DNA of 50,091 nt from Lysobacter enzymogenes (GTDB lineage: Bacteria; Pseudomonadota; Gammaproteobacteria; Xanthomonadales; Xanthomonadaceae): contig NZ_FNOG01000007.1 of NCBI RefSeq assembly GCF_900106525.1, forward strand, positions 315,735 to 365,825, written 5' to 3'. Each line of letters opens with the position of its first letter. Within the stretch, counting starts at the first letter, position 1. The translations under genes were made by a program, and so were the position numbers. Below, piece after piece: positions 45,001-50,091 of the stretch. The notes beneath the pieces are model-generated. The model did no database searches. It worked only from the letters and a program-made list of their open reading frames with translations, and was not told where the DNA came from.

Positions 45001-45144
45001 GCGGCGCGCGGCGTGGCCTTCCTGCGTCGCTGCGGTTTGCGCGCCGGCGCTGGGAACGAGCAGGCCGGACAGGCCCAGATGGATGCAGGCCGCCAGCGCC
45101 ACGCGCGCGAACGGCCGCCGGCGGCGGGCCGGAGCGAAAGACAT
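42094..45144 (-). CDS. TonB-dependent receptor, heme/hemophore type, with STN domain
   Basis: The 1016-residue protein has a signal peptide (1-35), an STN domain (about 46-118), a linker, a plug (about 170-275, with VFKGMLNVYSGDARNSGALDPNIRGIQGPGRVPLTIDG) and a 22-strand barrel ending in SLTAKF. Gene neighbours (FecI, FecR, hemophilin-like hemophore, Slam, TonB) point to heme or hemophore uptake, as for HphR or HasR, and to surface signalling through FecR. The ATG at 45144 follows GAGGAG. A repeated sigma-type promoter motif lies 124 bases upstream. Cargo identity is inferred from context. Confidence 0.88.
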   Translation of the reverse strand: MSFAPARRRRPFARVALAACIHLGLSGLLVPSAGAQTAATQEGHAARRYDIDAQPLAAALRAYSRISGVQVVFDSDDGAGLRSAALHGDYRNDEALQRLLAGTGLSAQRRGAATVVLRKNAPRAAADGTPLITDTLAVGAAAYDDAAQRDERGYDEVYDLDLSTVYAGKQQIERYKGAAPADVFKGMLNVYSGDARNSGALDPNIRGIQGPGRVPLTIDGTEQALTVWRGYNGANNRNYIDPNLIGGIQVIKGPNLARNVNSSIGGAVVVNTLDVADILTPGERFGGEFKLESSDNAVDPRLPKLSTGQDYRSIPGFPSNPTATYYDPTLYKPVRASGGNDLIAGDDHAMRLALGLREERFDLLAAYAYRKKGNHFSGDEGGGFYSRPYDPAKSLNYITSLARFYRPGDEVPNTSSEMESWLLKATLRPSEHQTLKFGLRDTRSDYGEILPTRVSWRDTADTGAPQWPLSKVEAKAYNLEYTWKPGGRWFDVYANLWTTRTVSDTYSAGGFPNWATFDDPILRNTALANAHHDRSGLTFSNKSALRSDLDLTVGFDYQHEKLRSDDEYNGVADGWRMFPRAGRREQRDFSLKLDWRASERLSLSAGVRYQAYWAFDDFLAAQLAKGDTRLGQVLFPQRYAMSYYTRDPRMSQAALDARIATIRRNAERFGWTPQVLATQIEQATYTVRNLAADWRPDADGRFRRADNVFLNGSLDGVDYGRASASLQPLFLQQQAQHHEGSGWTPTLAATFNLSDEARLYFRHSQARRYPSMFESTLGFSASLPVAPLKPERAYSYELAYVHDFSRRLRTDYADIKLTYYHHTTRDVIERSGQLQFSNIDKQTLRGLEFQGRYDNGRFFTDLSVARNLENEVCDESVAATNDPTGRIGVPNCVQAGFVGGYLITQAVPKLSANWTLGARFLERKLEVGARVVHHSKYENGDYDLYQEQRLGAYFNVPLAWDRITTYDAYVNYRLSDALALELVGTNLGDLYYVDPLTRSAMAAPGRTLKLSLTAKF

Positions 45145-45267
45145 GCAACGAACTCCTCAAGTCGGATCGGAGCCCACCGCCGCGCGTAGATATCGGTGTG
45201 GATATCGGCACGGATGTGAGCGGCGTTTGGCTTGAGAAGCGATGCGCGTCTCGCGGCTACGAACTAC

Positions 45268-45299
45268 AGGACGACCGCCGCGAGCGTTTACCCAACCCC
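45268..45299 (-). promoter_or_regulatory. Putative FecI-dependent promoter of the receptor gene (copy 1)
   Basis: On the minus strand this 32-bp segment begins GGGGTTGGGTAAA and ends TCGTCCT. It matches the segment at 46412-46443 in 27 of 32 positions, with the middle variable and both ends conserved. It lies in the fecR-receptor gap, 124 bases before the receptor ATG. Confidence 0.6.
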
Positions 45300-45325
45300 G
45301 CGCGGCGAAATTCTTCGCGCCGCCT

Positions 45326-46381
45326 TCAATCGGCCGGCGGCCGCACCAGCAGTGCGCCGCCCGGCAGGCGTTGCACGCGCAGGTGCGCGCGTTCGGCGAC
45401 CGCGGCGATGGCTTCGTCGCTGCGGTCGGTGCGCAGGCTGGCGCTGATCTTCGGCGCGCCTGCGAACGAGCCCAGCGTCCACACCGGCGCGTCGCGATAT
45501 CGCGCGATGCGGCGCAGCGCTTCGTCGGCCGGCACCGCGTCCAGCGACAATTCGCTGCGGCGCCAGCCGGCGATGTCGGCCGTAGCCACGGTTCGCGGCG
45601 CCGACACCGGCGCGTCTTCGCCGTAACTCACCCACTGGCCGGCGGCCACGCGCACCGGCGCGCGCGCGCCGGACGCGACCTCGATCAGGCCCTCGCTGAC
45701 CGCGGCCTGCACGCTCGCCTCGAGCCGGCGCACTTCGAACGCGGTGCCGATGTCGCGCACCGCGCCGCCGAGCGCTTCGACCCGGAACGCACGCGCGTCG
45801 CCGTGCGCGACCTGGAACCAGGCGTTGCCGCGCAACAACGCGATGCGGCGTTGCTGGCGGTCGTAATGCACCGCGACGGCCGAATCGGCGTCGAGCGCAA
45901 GGATCGAGCCGTCGTCCAGCGCGTAGCGTTGCGGCGCCGCGCCGGTGCGGTAGTCCGAACGCAGGCTCAAGGCCAGCGTCGGCGCGGCGGCGATCGCGGC
46001 GGTGAGGCAGGCGGCGGTCGCAACGCTCCAGGCGGCGACGCGACGACGGCGCGCGCGTGGGGCGGCGGCGGCGAAGGTCCGCGCTGCGATCGCGGGCGAT
46101 ACCGCGGCAGGTATTGCGGTGGCCGTTGTTGCGGCGTCGGACGGCTCCGGCGCGAACTCGAACGCCTCGCGCATCGGCGCCAGCGCGCGCCACAACGCAC
46201 GCTGGCGCGCGAACGCCTCGCGGTGCGCCGGCGCCTCGCGCCAGGCGGCGAACGCGCTGAGTTCGGATTCGTCGATTTCGCCCGAGGCCAACCGCGCCAC
46301 CCAGGCGCGCGCCTGCCCGGCGAGGTCGTCGTCGGCGGGGTAGGGCGGTTCGCTGCAAGCGGGGGGAGCGGATCGGGTCAT
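45326..46381 (-). CDS. FecR-type anti-sigma / signal transducer of the heme locus
   Basis: The 351-residue protein has an N-terminal DUF4880-type cytoplasmic part (about 20-75, with AWVARLASGEIDESELSAFAAWREAPAHREAFARQRALW), one membrane helix (about 112-138), and a periplasmic FecR domain (about 150-260, with RYALDDGSILALDADSAVAV and AVRDIGTAFEVRR). A receptor-facing C-terminal region completes it. It sits between the FecI and receptor genes of the heme locus. A promoter-like repeat precedes it, suggesting it is itself switched on by FecI. Confidence 0.88.
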   Translation of the reverse strand: MTRSAPPACSEPPYPADDDLAGQARAWVARLASGEIDESELSAFAAWREAPAHREAFARQRALWRALAPMREAFEFAPEPSDAATTATAIPAAVSPAIAARTFAAAAPRARRRRVAAWSVATAACLTAAIAAAPTLALSLRSDYRTGAAPQRYALDDGSILALDADSAVAVHYDRQQRRIALLRGNAWFQVAHGDARAFRVEALGGAVRDIGTAFEVRRLEASVQAAVSEGLIEVASGARAPVRVAAGQWVSYGEDAPVSAPRTVATADIAGWRRSELSLDAVPADEALRRIARYRDAPVWTLGSFAGAPKISASLRTDRSDEAIAAVAERAHLRVQRLPGGALLVRPPAD

Positions 46382-46411
46382 GCGGTGGCGGAGGCTGCCT
46401 GGACTTGGATA

Positions 46412-46443
46412 AGGACGAGCGCCGGGCGGCTTTACCCAACCCC
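46412..46443 (-). promoter_or_regulatory. Putative FecI-dependent promoter before fecR (copy 2)
   Basis: Second copy of the 32-bp element (minus strand: GGGGTTGGGTAAA, variable middle, TCGTCCT). It lies in the 79-bp gap between the fecI stop and the fecR ATG, 31 bases before that ATG. The GTCC block recalls the -10 of FecI-type promoters; family knowledge, not proof. Confidence 0.6.
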
Positions 46444-46460
46444 TCGGCGCGGCGCGGGGC

Positions 46461-46961
46461 TCAGCCGCCGCTGCGGGCCTGGTCGAGCAGGCGTAGCACC
46501 CGCTGGATGTGCTTTTCCACGGTGGTGGTGGAGACGCCCAGCAACTGCGCGATCTCGCGCTGGGTCAGGCCCTCGAAGCGGTTGAGCAGGAAGATCCGCT
46601 TCGATGGCTCCGGCAGTTCGCGCGCCGCGCGCGCGACCCGCTCGAGTTCGTCGCGCGCCAGCGCCACGCGCGCGCTGTCGGGCGGTTCGTCTTCTTCCAG
46701 CCACATCGCCGCGGCTTCGCGCAGTTTGCGCCGGCGCGCCTCGCTGCGGCCCTGGTCGACGGCGTGGTGGTGGGCGAGGCGATAAAGATAGTTGCGCGCA
46801 TCGGCGATGGGGGGCTCGCCGGCCACCGCGATGACTTTGAAGTACATCGACTGCAGCGCGTCCTCGGCGGTGGCACGGTCGAGGTAGCGGCTGAGGTAGC
46901 GCAACAGCCGCTCGCGCTCGGTGACCAGCAGCGAGGTGAGGACAGCGGCGTTGGAGGGCAT
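46461..46961 (-). CDS. ECF sigma factor, FecI type, of the heme locus
   Basis: The 166-residue protein has sigma region 2 (about 10-75, with RLLRYLSRYLDRATAEDALQSMYFKVI and ARNYLYRLAHHHAVDQ) and region 4 (about 105-160, with LPEPSKRIFLLNRFEGLTQREIAQLLGVSTTTVEKHIQRVL). The ATG at 46961 is chosen. A Fur-box-like sequence and a sigma-70 promoter lie 60-85 bases upstream, so iron limitation should start its expression. It should then drive fecR and the receptor from the repeated motifs. Confidence 0.92.
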   Translation of the reverse strand: MPSNAAVLTSLLVTERERLLRYLSRYLDRATAEDALQSMYFKVIAVAGEPPIADARNYLYRLAHHHAVDQGRSEARRRKLREAAAMWLEEDEPPDSARVALARDELERVARAARELPEPSKRIFLLNRFEGLTQREIAQLLGVSTTTVEKHIQRVLRLLDQARSGG

Positions 46962-47018
46962 CGTCTCGGCGCGCGGCCGACGGCGCGGCGCATGGGCGGG
47001 AAAGTCGGAGTCGCCGCG

Positions 47019-47047
47019 ACTCTATCTCAAATGATAACGATTGTCAT
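47019..47047 (-). promoter_or_regulatory. Sigma-70 promoter of fecI
   Basis: On the minus strand ATGACA (47042-47047, -35, five of six consensus) and TAGAGT (47019-47024, -10, four of six) are separated by exactly 17 bases. A Fur box covers the -35 and most of the spacer, so Fur would block polymerase. Confidence 0.6.
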
Positions 47048-47048
47048 T
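47030..47048. promoter_or_regulatory. Fur box
   Basis: AATGATAACGATTGTCATT is a close match to the 19-bp Fur consensus, read as three hexamers (AATGAT, AACGAT, GTCATT) around a spacer. The wider palindrome runs 47028-47050 with identical 7-base arms. It overlaps the fecI promoter. Confidence 0.8.
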
Positions 47049-47109
47049 TGCGGCTTTGGCCGCGACGAGCGCATGCGGGCCGGATCCGCGGTGCTTCAAG
47101 CCGCGTGTT

Positions 47110-47436
47110 TCAGGCCGCGCGCCGCGGCGTCGCCGTCCAATCCGCGCCCAGCTCGGCGCGCACCGTCTCGCCCTGGCCGCTGAGCCAGCGCGCGACCCAG
47201 CCTGCCGCCGCCGCATCGGTGCGGAACGGCCGGCTGACGTGATCCTTGATGCCCAGATGGCGGCGGATCGTGGCGATCGCGCCGAGCCCGTCGCGCGCCG
47301 GCGCGACCGTGGCCAGCCAGGCCTCGCAGTCGTCGTCGGGCACCGCGACCAGATGCGCGGGGAAGATCGAACCGGCGAAGGGCGCTTCCCAATGGAAACC
47401 GGGCGGCAGTTCGTGCAGCGGCGATTGAGTGTCCAT
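47110..47436 (-). CDS. Small protein of unknown function
   Basis: The 108-residue soluble protein has an acidic, aromatic-containing N-terminus (HWEAPFAGSIFPAHLVAVPDDDCEAW), a middle helix-rich region and a W-rich C-terminal part (AGWVARWLSGQGETVRAELGADW). No signal peptide, membrane helix or known motif. The ATG at 47436 has no strong ribosome site. It reads more like a real protein than the overlapping arginine-rich frames. It lies between the oxidoreductase and the fecI promoter, same strand. No function can be proposed. Confidence 0.6.
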   Translation of the reverse strand: MDTQSPLHELPPGFHWEAPFAGSIFPAHLVAVPDDDCEAWLATVAPARDGLGAIATIRRHLGIKDHVSRPFRTDAAAAGWVARWLSGQGETVRAELGADWTATPRRAA

Positions 47437-47544
47437 GGCGCGGACGCTAGAACGGCGGCGTCTCGCGAACTAAGACGCTGCTGCGCGCGCCGACGGCCGG
47501 AATCCCGCCGTCGGACTCGTTCTGGCGACGTTGCGCCGCCGATT

Positions 47545-48465
47545 TCACGCCGCCAGCGGCTGGAACACCAAGGCCTGATGCGCCGACGCGCCCGCGGTGA
47601 CGCCGTCGGCCGCGGCCCAGGTCGCGTTGTGCATGGCCCGGGCGATGTCGCCGGCGGCGTACACGCCGGGCACCGTGGTCTGGCGGCTGTCGTCGGTGCG
47701 GATGAACGGTCCCATCGGACCTTCGTCGATCGCGCAACCGAGCTGTTCGGCCAGCGCGCTGTTGAAGCGCACCCGGCTGGCGACGAACAGCGCGTCGACC
47801 GAGGCCTCGCGGCCGTCGGCCAGGCGCAGCGCCGACAGCGCTTGCTCCTCGCCCGACAGCGCAACGATCGGCGCCGGTTCGATCGCCACGCCGCGCCGCG
47901 CGAGTTGCGCGGCGGTGTCCGCGTCCGGCGCCGGTGCGCCGTTGAGGTACAGCGTGGTCGGTCCCCAGTCGGCGACCAGCAACGCTTGATGCGCGGAGAA
48001 ACTCGCCGAATGCAGCACGCCCAGGCGGCGCCCGGCGAACTCGTAGCCGTGGCAGTACGGACAATGCAGCACGCTCTTGCCCCAACGCTCGCGCAGGCCC
48101 GGCAGCGGCGGCAGCGTGTCGTTCACGCCGAACGCCAGCACCAGCTTGCGCGCGGCCAGGACGCTGCCGTCCTGGGCGACGACTTCGAAACCGCCGTCGA
48201 CGGCGCGCGCGCTGGCGGCTTCGGCGGCGATCAGCCGCGCCGACGGATAGCGCCGCAACTGCGCCTGCGCGGCCGCGACCAAGGTGCGCGGATCGCTGCC
48301 GTCGCGGCTGAAGAAGCCGTGCGCGGCGTCGGCGAACCGGTTGCGCGGGCGGCCGGCGTCGAGGATGCGCACTGAGCGGCGCGCGCGGGCCAACTGCAAC
48401 GCCGCCGACAAGCCGGCGAAGCTGCCGCCGATCACCACGGCGTCGAGCAGAAGATCGTCATTCAT
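47545..48465 (-). CDS. FAD-dependent dithiol oxidoreductase (thioredoxin-reductase-like, CPYC)
   Basis: The 306-residue flavoprotein starts with the FAD-binding loop VVIGGSFAGLSAA (10-22). It carries the redox pair HCPYCHGYE (Cys135, Cys138) and ends with a VPGVYAAGDIA flavin-contact motif. The nucleotide-binding loop expected after the CxxC reads GVLHSASFSAH instead of a glycine-rich GxGxxA/S, so NADPH use is doubtful. GliT/HlmI-type dithiol oxidases have this same architecture. The ATG at 48465 is preferred because GGAG lies 7 bases upstream; an ATG at 48471 is too close to it. It overlaps the Rrf2 gene. Confidence 0.85.
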   Translation of the reverse strand: MNDDLLLDAVVIGGSFAGLSAALQLARARRSVRILDAGRPRNRFADAAHGFFSRDGSDPRTLVAAAQAQLRRYPSARLIAAEAASARAVDGGFEVVAQDGSVLAARKLVLAFGVNDTLPPLPGLRERWGKSVLHCPYCHGYEFAGRRLGVLHSASFSAHQALLVADWGPTTLYLNGAPAPDADTAAQLARRGVAIEPAPIVALSGEEQALSALRLADGREASVDALFVASRVRFNSALAEQLGCAIDEGPMGPFIRTDDSRQTTVPGVYAAGDIARAMHNATWAAADGVTAGASAHQALVFQPLAA

Positions 48466-48919
48466 GGGCATGCTCCAGATCGATGCTGTGTCCGGCCGCG
48501 ACCATGCCGGCGTGGAAGTCGGCGCTCAGCGAGGCCAGGGTGACGCCGGCGAAGCGCTCCAGCAGCAGCGCCTGGGCCGCGTCGAAGGCGCCGTCGAGCG
48601 CGCGGTTGACCGCTTTCTCGACCAGGCAATGCGGTTGGTCGCTGCGATGGCCGAGCGCGAACAGGCCCGGCGCGCCGATGCCGCGGTAGATGTCGAGCAG
48701 GGTGATGGCCTCGAGCGGGCGCGCGATGCTCCAACCGCCGCCGTGGCCTTTTTCCGAACGCACCAGCCCGGCCTGGCGCAGGCCGGCCATGGTCCGCCGC
48801 ACCACCACTGGGTTGGTGCGCATCGCCCGGGCCAGGACTTCGGAGGTGACCGGATGCGGCGACTCGGCCATGTGCAGCAGCACGTGGAGGACGCCGGAGA
48901 GGGAGCTGTTGGCTTTCAT
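48458..48919 (-). CDS. Rrf2-family transcriptional regulator with a single cysteine
   Basis: The 153-residue regulator has an N-terminal winged helix (about 5-75, with SLSGVLHVLLHMAESPHPVTSEVLARAMRTNPVVVRRTMAGLRQAGLV and the wing GHGGGWSIARPL). A helical dimer region follows containing one cysteine only, Cys98. IscR and NsrR coordinate Fe-S clusters with three clustered cysteines, so this one is more likely a thiol switch of the YwnA type. It overlaps the start of the oxidoreductase gene and probably controls it. The start at 48919 has no ribosome site, and a strong promoter ends 8 bases upstream. Confidence 0.88.
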   Translation of the reverse strand: MKANSSLSGVLHVLLHMAESPHPVTSEVLARAMRTNPVVVRRTMAGLRQAGLVRSEKGHGGGWSIARPLEAITLLDIYRGIGAPGLFALGHRSDQPHCLVEKAVNRALDGAFDAAQALLLERFAGVTLASLSADFHAGMVAAGHSIDLEHAHE

Positions 48920-48926
48920 GAAACAA

Positions 48927-48955
48927 ATAATGTTACGTGATGGCTGAAGTGTCAA
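48927..48955 (-). promoter_or_regulatory. Strong sigma-70 promoter implying a leaderless rrf2 transcript
   Basis: Minus strand TTGACA (48950-48955, perfect -35), a 17-base spacer and CATTAT (48927-48932, four of six). The ATG begins 8 bases beyond the -10, where transcription normally starts, and no Shine-Dalgarno precedes it. Confidence 0.7.
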
Positions 48956-49293
48956 ACGGCCCCGCCGGAGGGCGCGATGGTGCCGTTTTTGCGTCGACCG
49001 GGCGCCTCTCTCCATCCGCAACAGGCGGACACCAAGGGCCGAGGACCTGTCTCCGGGGCGCGTCGAAAGGCCCCGGGCCCCTGTGCGAACCGCCGGGCCG
49101 ACTACGGCCGTATCTCGTTGATTGCCAAGGCCGGCCTCCCGCTCAAGGCGCCGGTCCGGATTCGGCCGCTCTCGGTCTTGCGCTCGCTCCTCCGTCTTCT
49201 TGCTCGGGTTTTGTGATCGTTCTCTCTTTTTAGTGTCCGCTTCAGATATCGGGCAGCGATGGAACGGGGGTGAGCGAACCAGGGGATGCTTTC
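48956..49293. other. Intergenic stretch, no gene seen
   Basis: Open frames here are arginine/proline-rich chance products. A pyrimidine-rich patch (49190-49235) ends in TTTTTAG, close to the DUF11 gene, and may contain its promoter. Confidence 0.45.
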
Positions 49294-50091
49294 GTGGCGG
49301 GATTTCTCTTCAAGCGTGCGGGTGCGGTCGGCGGCTGTCTGCGCCGGATCGTTCTTTTGGTCTCGTTGCTGGCAGGTGCGGGCAACGCCCTGGCACAAAA
49401 CGCCACCAACAACGCCAGCGTCGCGCCGCCTGGAGGCGTCGCCAACACCGGCACCGCGTGCACCGCGGCCGGCGGCACGTTCGACAACGCCACCGGCACC
49501 TGCACCGCGACGGACAGCGACCCGATCTTCCGCCTCAACCTGCGCAAATCGGCCGGGGCCTTCACCGGCCCGACCGCCGCCGGCGTGTACGCGGTGACCT
49601 ACACCGTGGAGGTGATCAACAACACCGCCGCGGCCGGCACCTACGGCCCGATCAGCGACGCCCCGTCGTTCCCGGCCAACCTGCAGGTCACCGGCGCCGC
49701 CTGGACCTGCACCGGCGGCTGCACCGCAGGCACCGCCAGCGGCGCCGGCCCGTACCAGCTCGCGGCCGCCAACACCGCGATCGCCGCGAACACCACGCAT
49801 ACCTATGCGCTGACGATCAACTTCCAGTACACCAACGCCGTCCCGGCGGTCGCGTGCGCGGCCACGCCGACGCCGGGCCAGGGCTTGTACAACCGCGCCA
49901 ACCTGCCGGACGGCGTCGAAGCCGATGTCACCGACAACGCCGCCTGCGTGAATCCCCCGCAGCCGCCGACTCCGTCGTTGGCGCTGACCAAGACGGCGGG
50001 CGCGATCACCGACACCGACACCCCCGCCAACGGCGCGGGCGACATCGGCGACACGATCACCTACACCTTCGCGGTCGAAAACACCGGCAAC
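49294..50091 (+). CDS. Start of a large DUF11-repeat surface protein (truncated by the window edge)
   Basis: An open frame of 266 codons runs to the window end without a stop. It has a signal peptide (1-34, ALA-QN), a Thr/Asn/Ala-rich mature region with paired cysteines (ACTAAGG, TCTGGCT, ACAATP), and from about residue 228 a PSLALTKTAG..GDIGDTITYTFAVENTG stretch. The latter is the start of a DUF11 (prealbumin-like) repeat, which occurs in arrays in large bacterial surface proteins. The GTG at 49294 is chosen for AGGGG upstream; a GTG at 49270 would add eight residues. Adhesin or cell-surface role by family only. Confidence 0.75.
   Translation, partial: MAGFLFKRAGAVGGCLRRIVLLVSLLAGAGNALAQNATNNASVAPPGGVANTGTACTAAGGTFDNATGTCTATDSDPIFRLNLRKSAGAFTGPTAAGVYAVTYTVEVINNTAAAGTYGPISDAPSFPANLQVTGAAWTCTGGCTAGTASGAGPYQLAAANTAIAANTTHTYALTINFQYTNAVPAVACAATPTPGQGLYNRANLPDGVEADVTDNAACVNPPQPPTPSLALTKTAGAITDTDTPANGAGDIGDTITYTFAVENTGN

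Noticed and set aside
48937-49233. 98-residue plus-strand open frame before the DUF11 gene
   Set aside because: Overlaps the rrf2 promoter, low complexity, no ribosome site.

Overview
The window is GC-rich (about 70% by eye), densely packed bacterial chromosome with no insertion sequence, tRNA, rRNA, CRISPR array or phage gene that I can see. The organism is most likely a Lysobacter or close relative (Xanthomonadaceae). The best clue is a lipase with a C-terminal XVIPCD, the signal that routes antibacterial effectors into the Xanthomonadales type IV secretion system. Several FecI/FecR/TonB-receptor systems and many secreted proteins fit this. Species is not determined.

Layout. 0-3 kb: two small membrane proteins and a secreted protein, all of unknown function. 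3.2-8.4 kb (minus): a glycan/lipid-carrier operon with a GT-C membrane glycosyltransferase, a GT2 enzyme, a GT4 enzyme and a UPF0104-type membrane protein; the GT2 gene is broken by a 10-bp tandem duplication. 8.7-16.8 kb: a TctE/TctD-like two-component system divergent from a CzcB-CzcA-TolC metal efflux operon with a small lipoprotein at its end. 17.2-19.8 kb: a PstS-like periplasmic binding protein and an MFS transporter meeting at a strong hairpin. 20.2-22.1 kb: an immunity-type lipoprotein overlapping a type IV-secreted lipase effector. 22.4-25.1 kb: a TerC-CBS-CorC membrane protein and a TetR regulator. 25.4-32.8 kb: FecI sigma, FecR and a 1136-residue TonB-dependent receptor, followed by two secreted proteins. 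32.9-34.8 kb: a tandem pair of paralogous membrane-anchored helical proteins.

35.1-37.7 kb: a four-gene operon with two Roadblock/LC7-type proteins, an unknown 319-residue protein and a small GTPase resembling CvnD of actinobacterial conservons. It is preceded by an AT-rich promoter with a perfect 12-bp palindrome. 37.7-47.0 kb (minus): an iron/heme uptake locus in the order FecI, FecR, TonB-dependent receptor, hemophilin-like secreted protein, Slam outer-membrane translocator, TonB, then an HExxH peptidase. A Fur box overlaps the fecI promoter, and a 32-bp repeat before both fecR and the receptor gene looks like the sigma factor's own promoter. I read this as: Fur releases FecI under iron starvation, FecI/FecR switch on the receptor, Slam exports the hemophore, and TonB energises uptake.

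47.1-50.1 kb: a small unknown protein, a CPYC flavin oxidoreductase coupled to a single-cysteine Rrf2 regulator that appears to be leaderless, and the start of a DUF11-repeat surface protein cut by the window edge.
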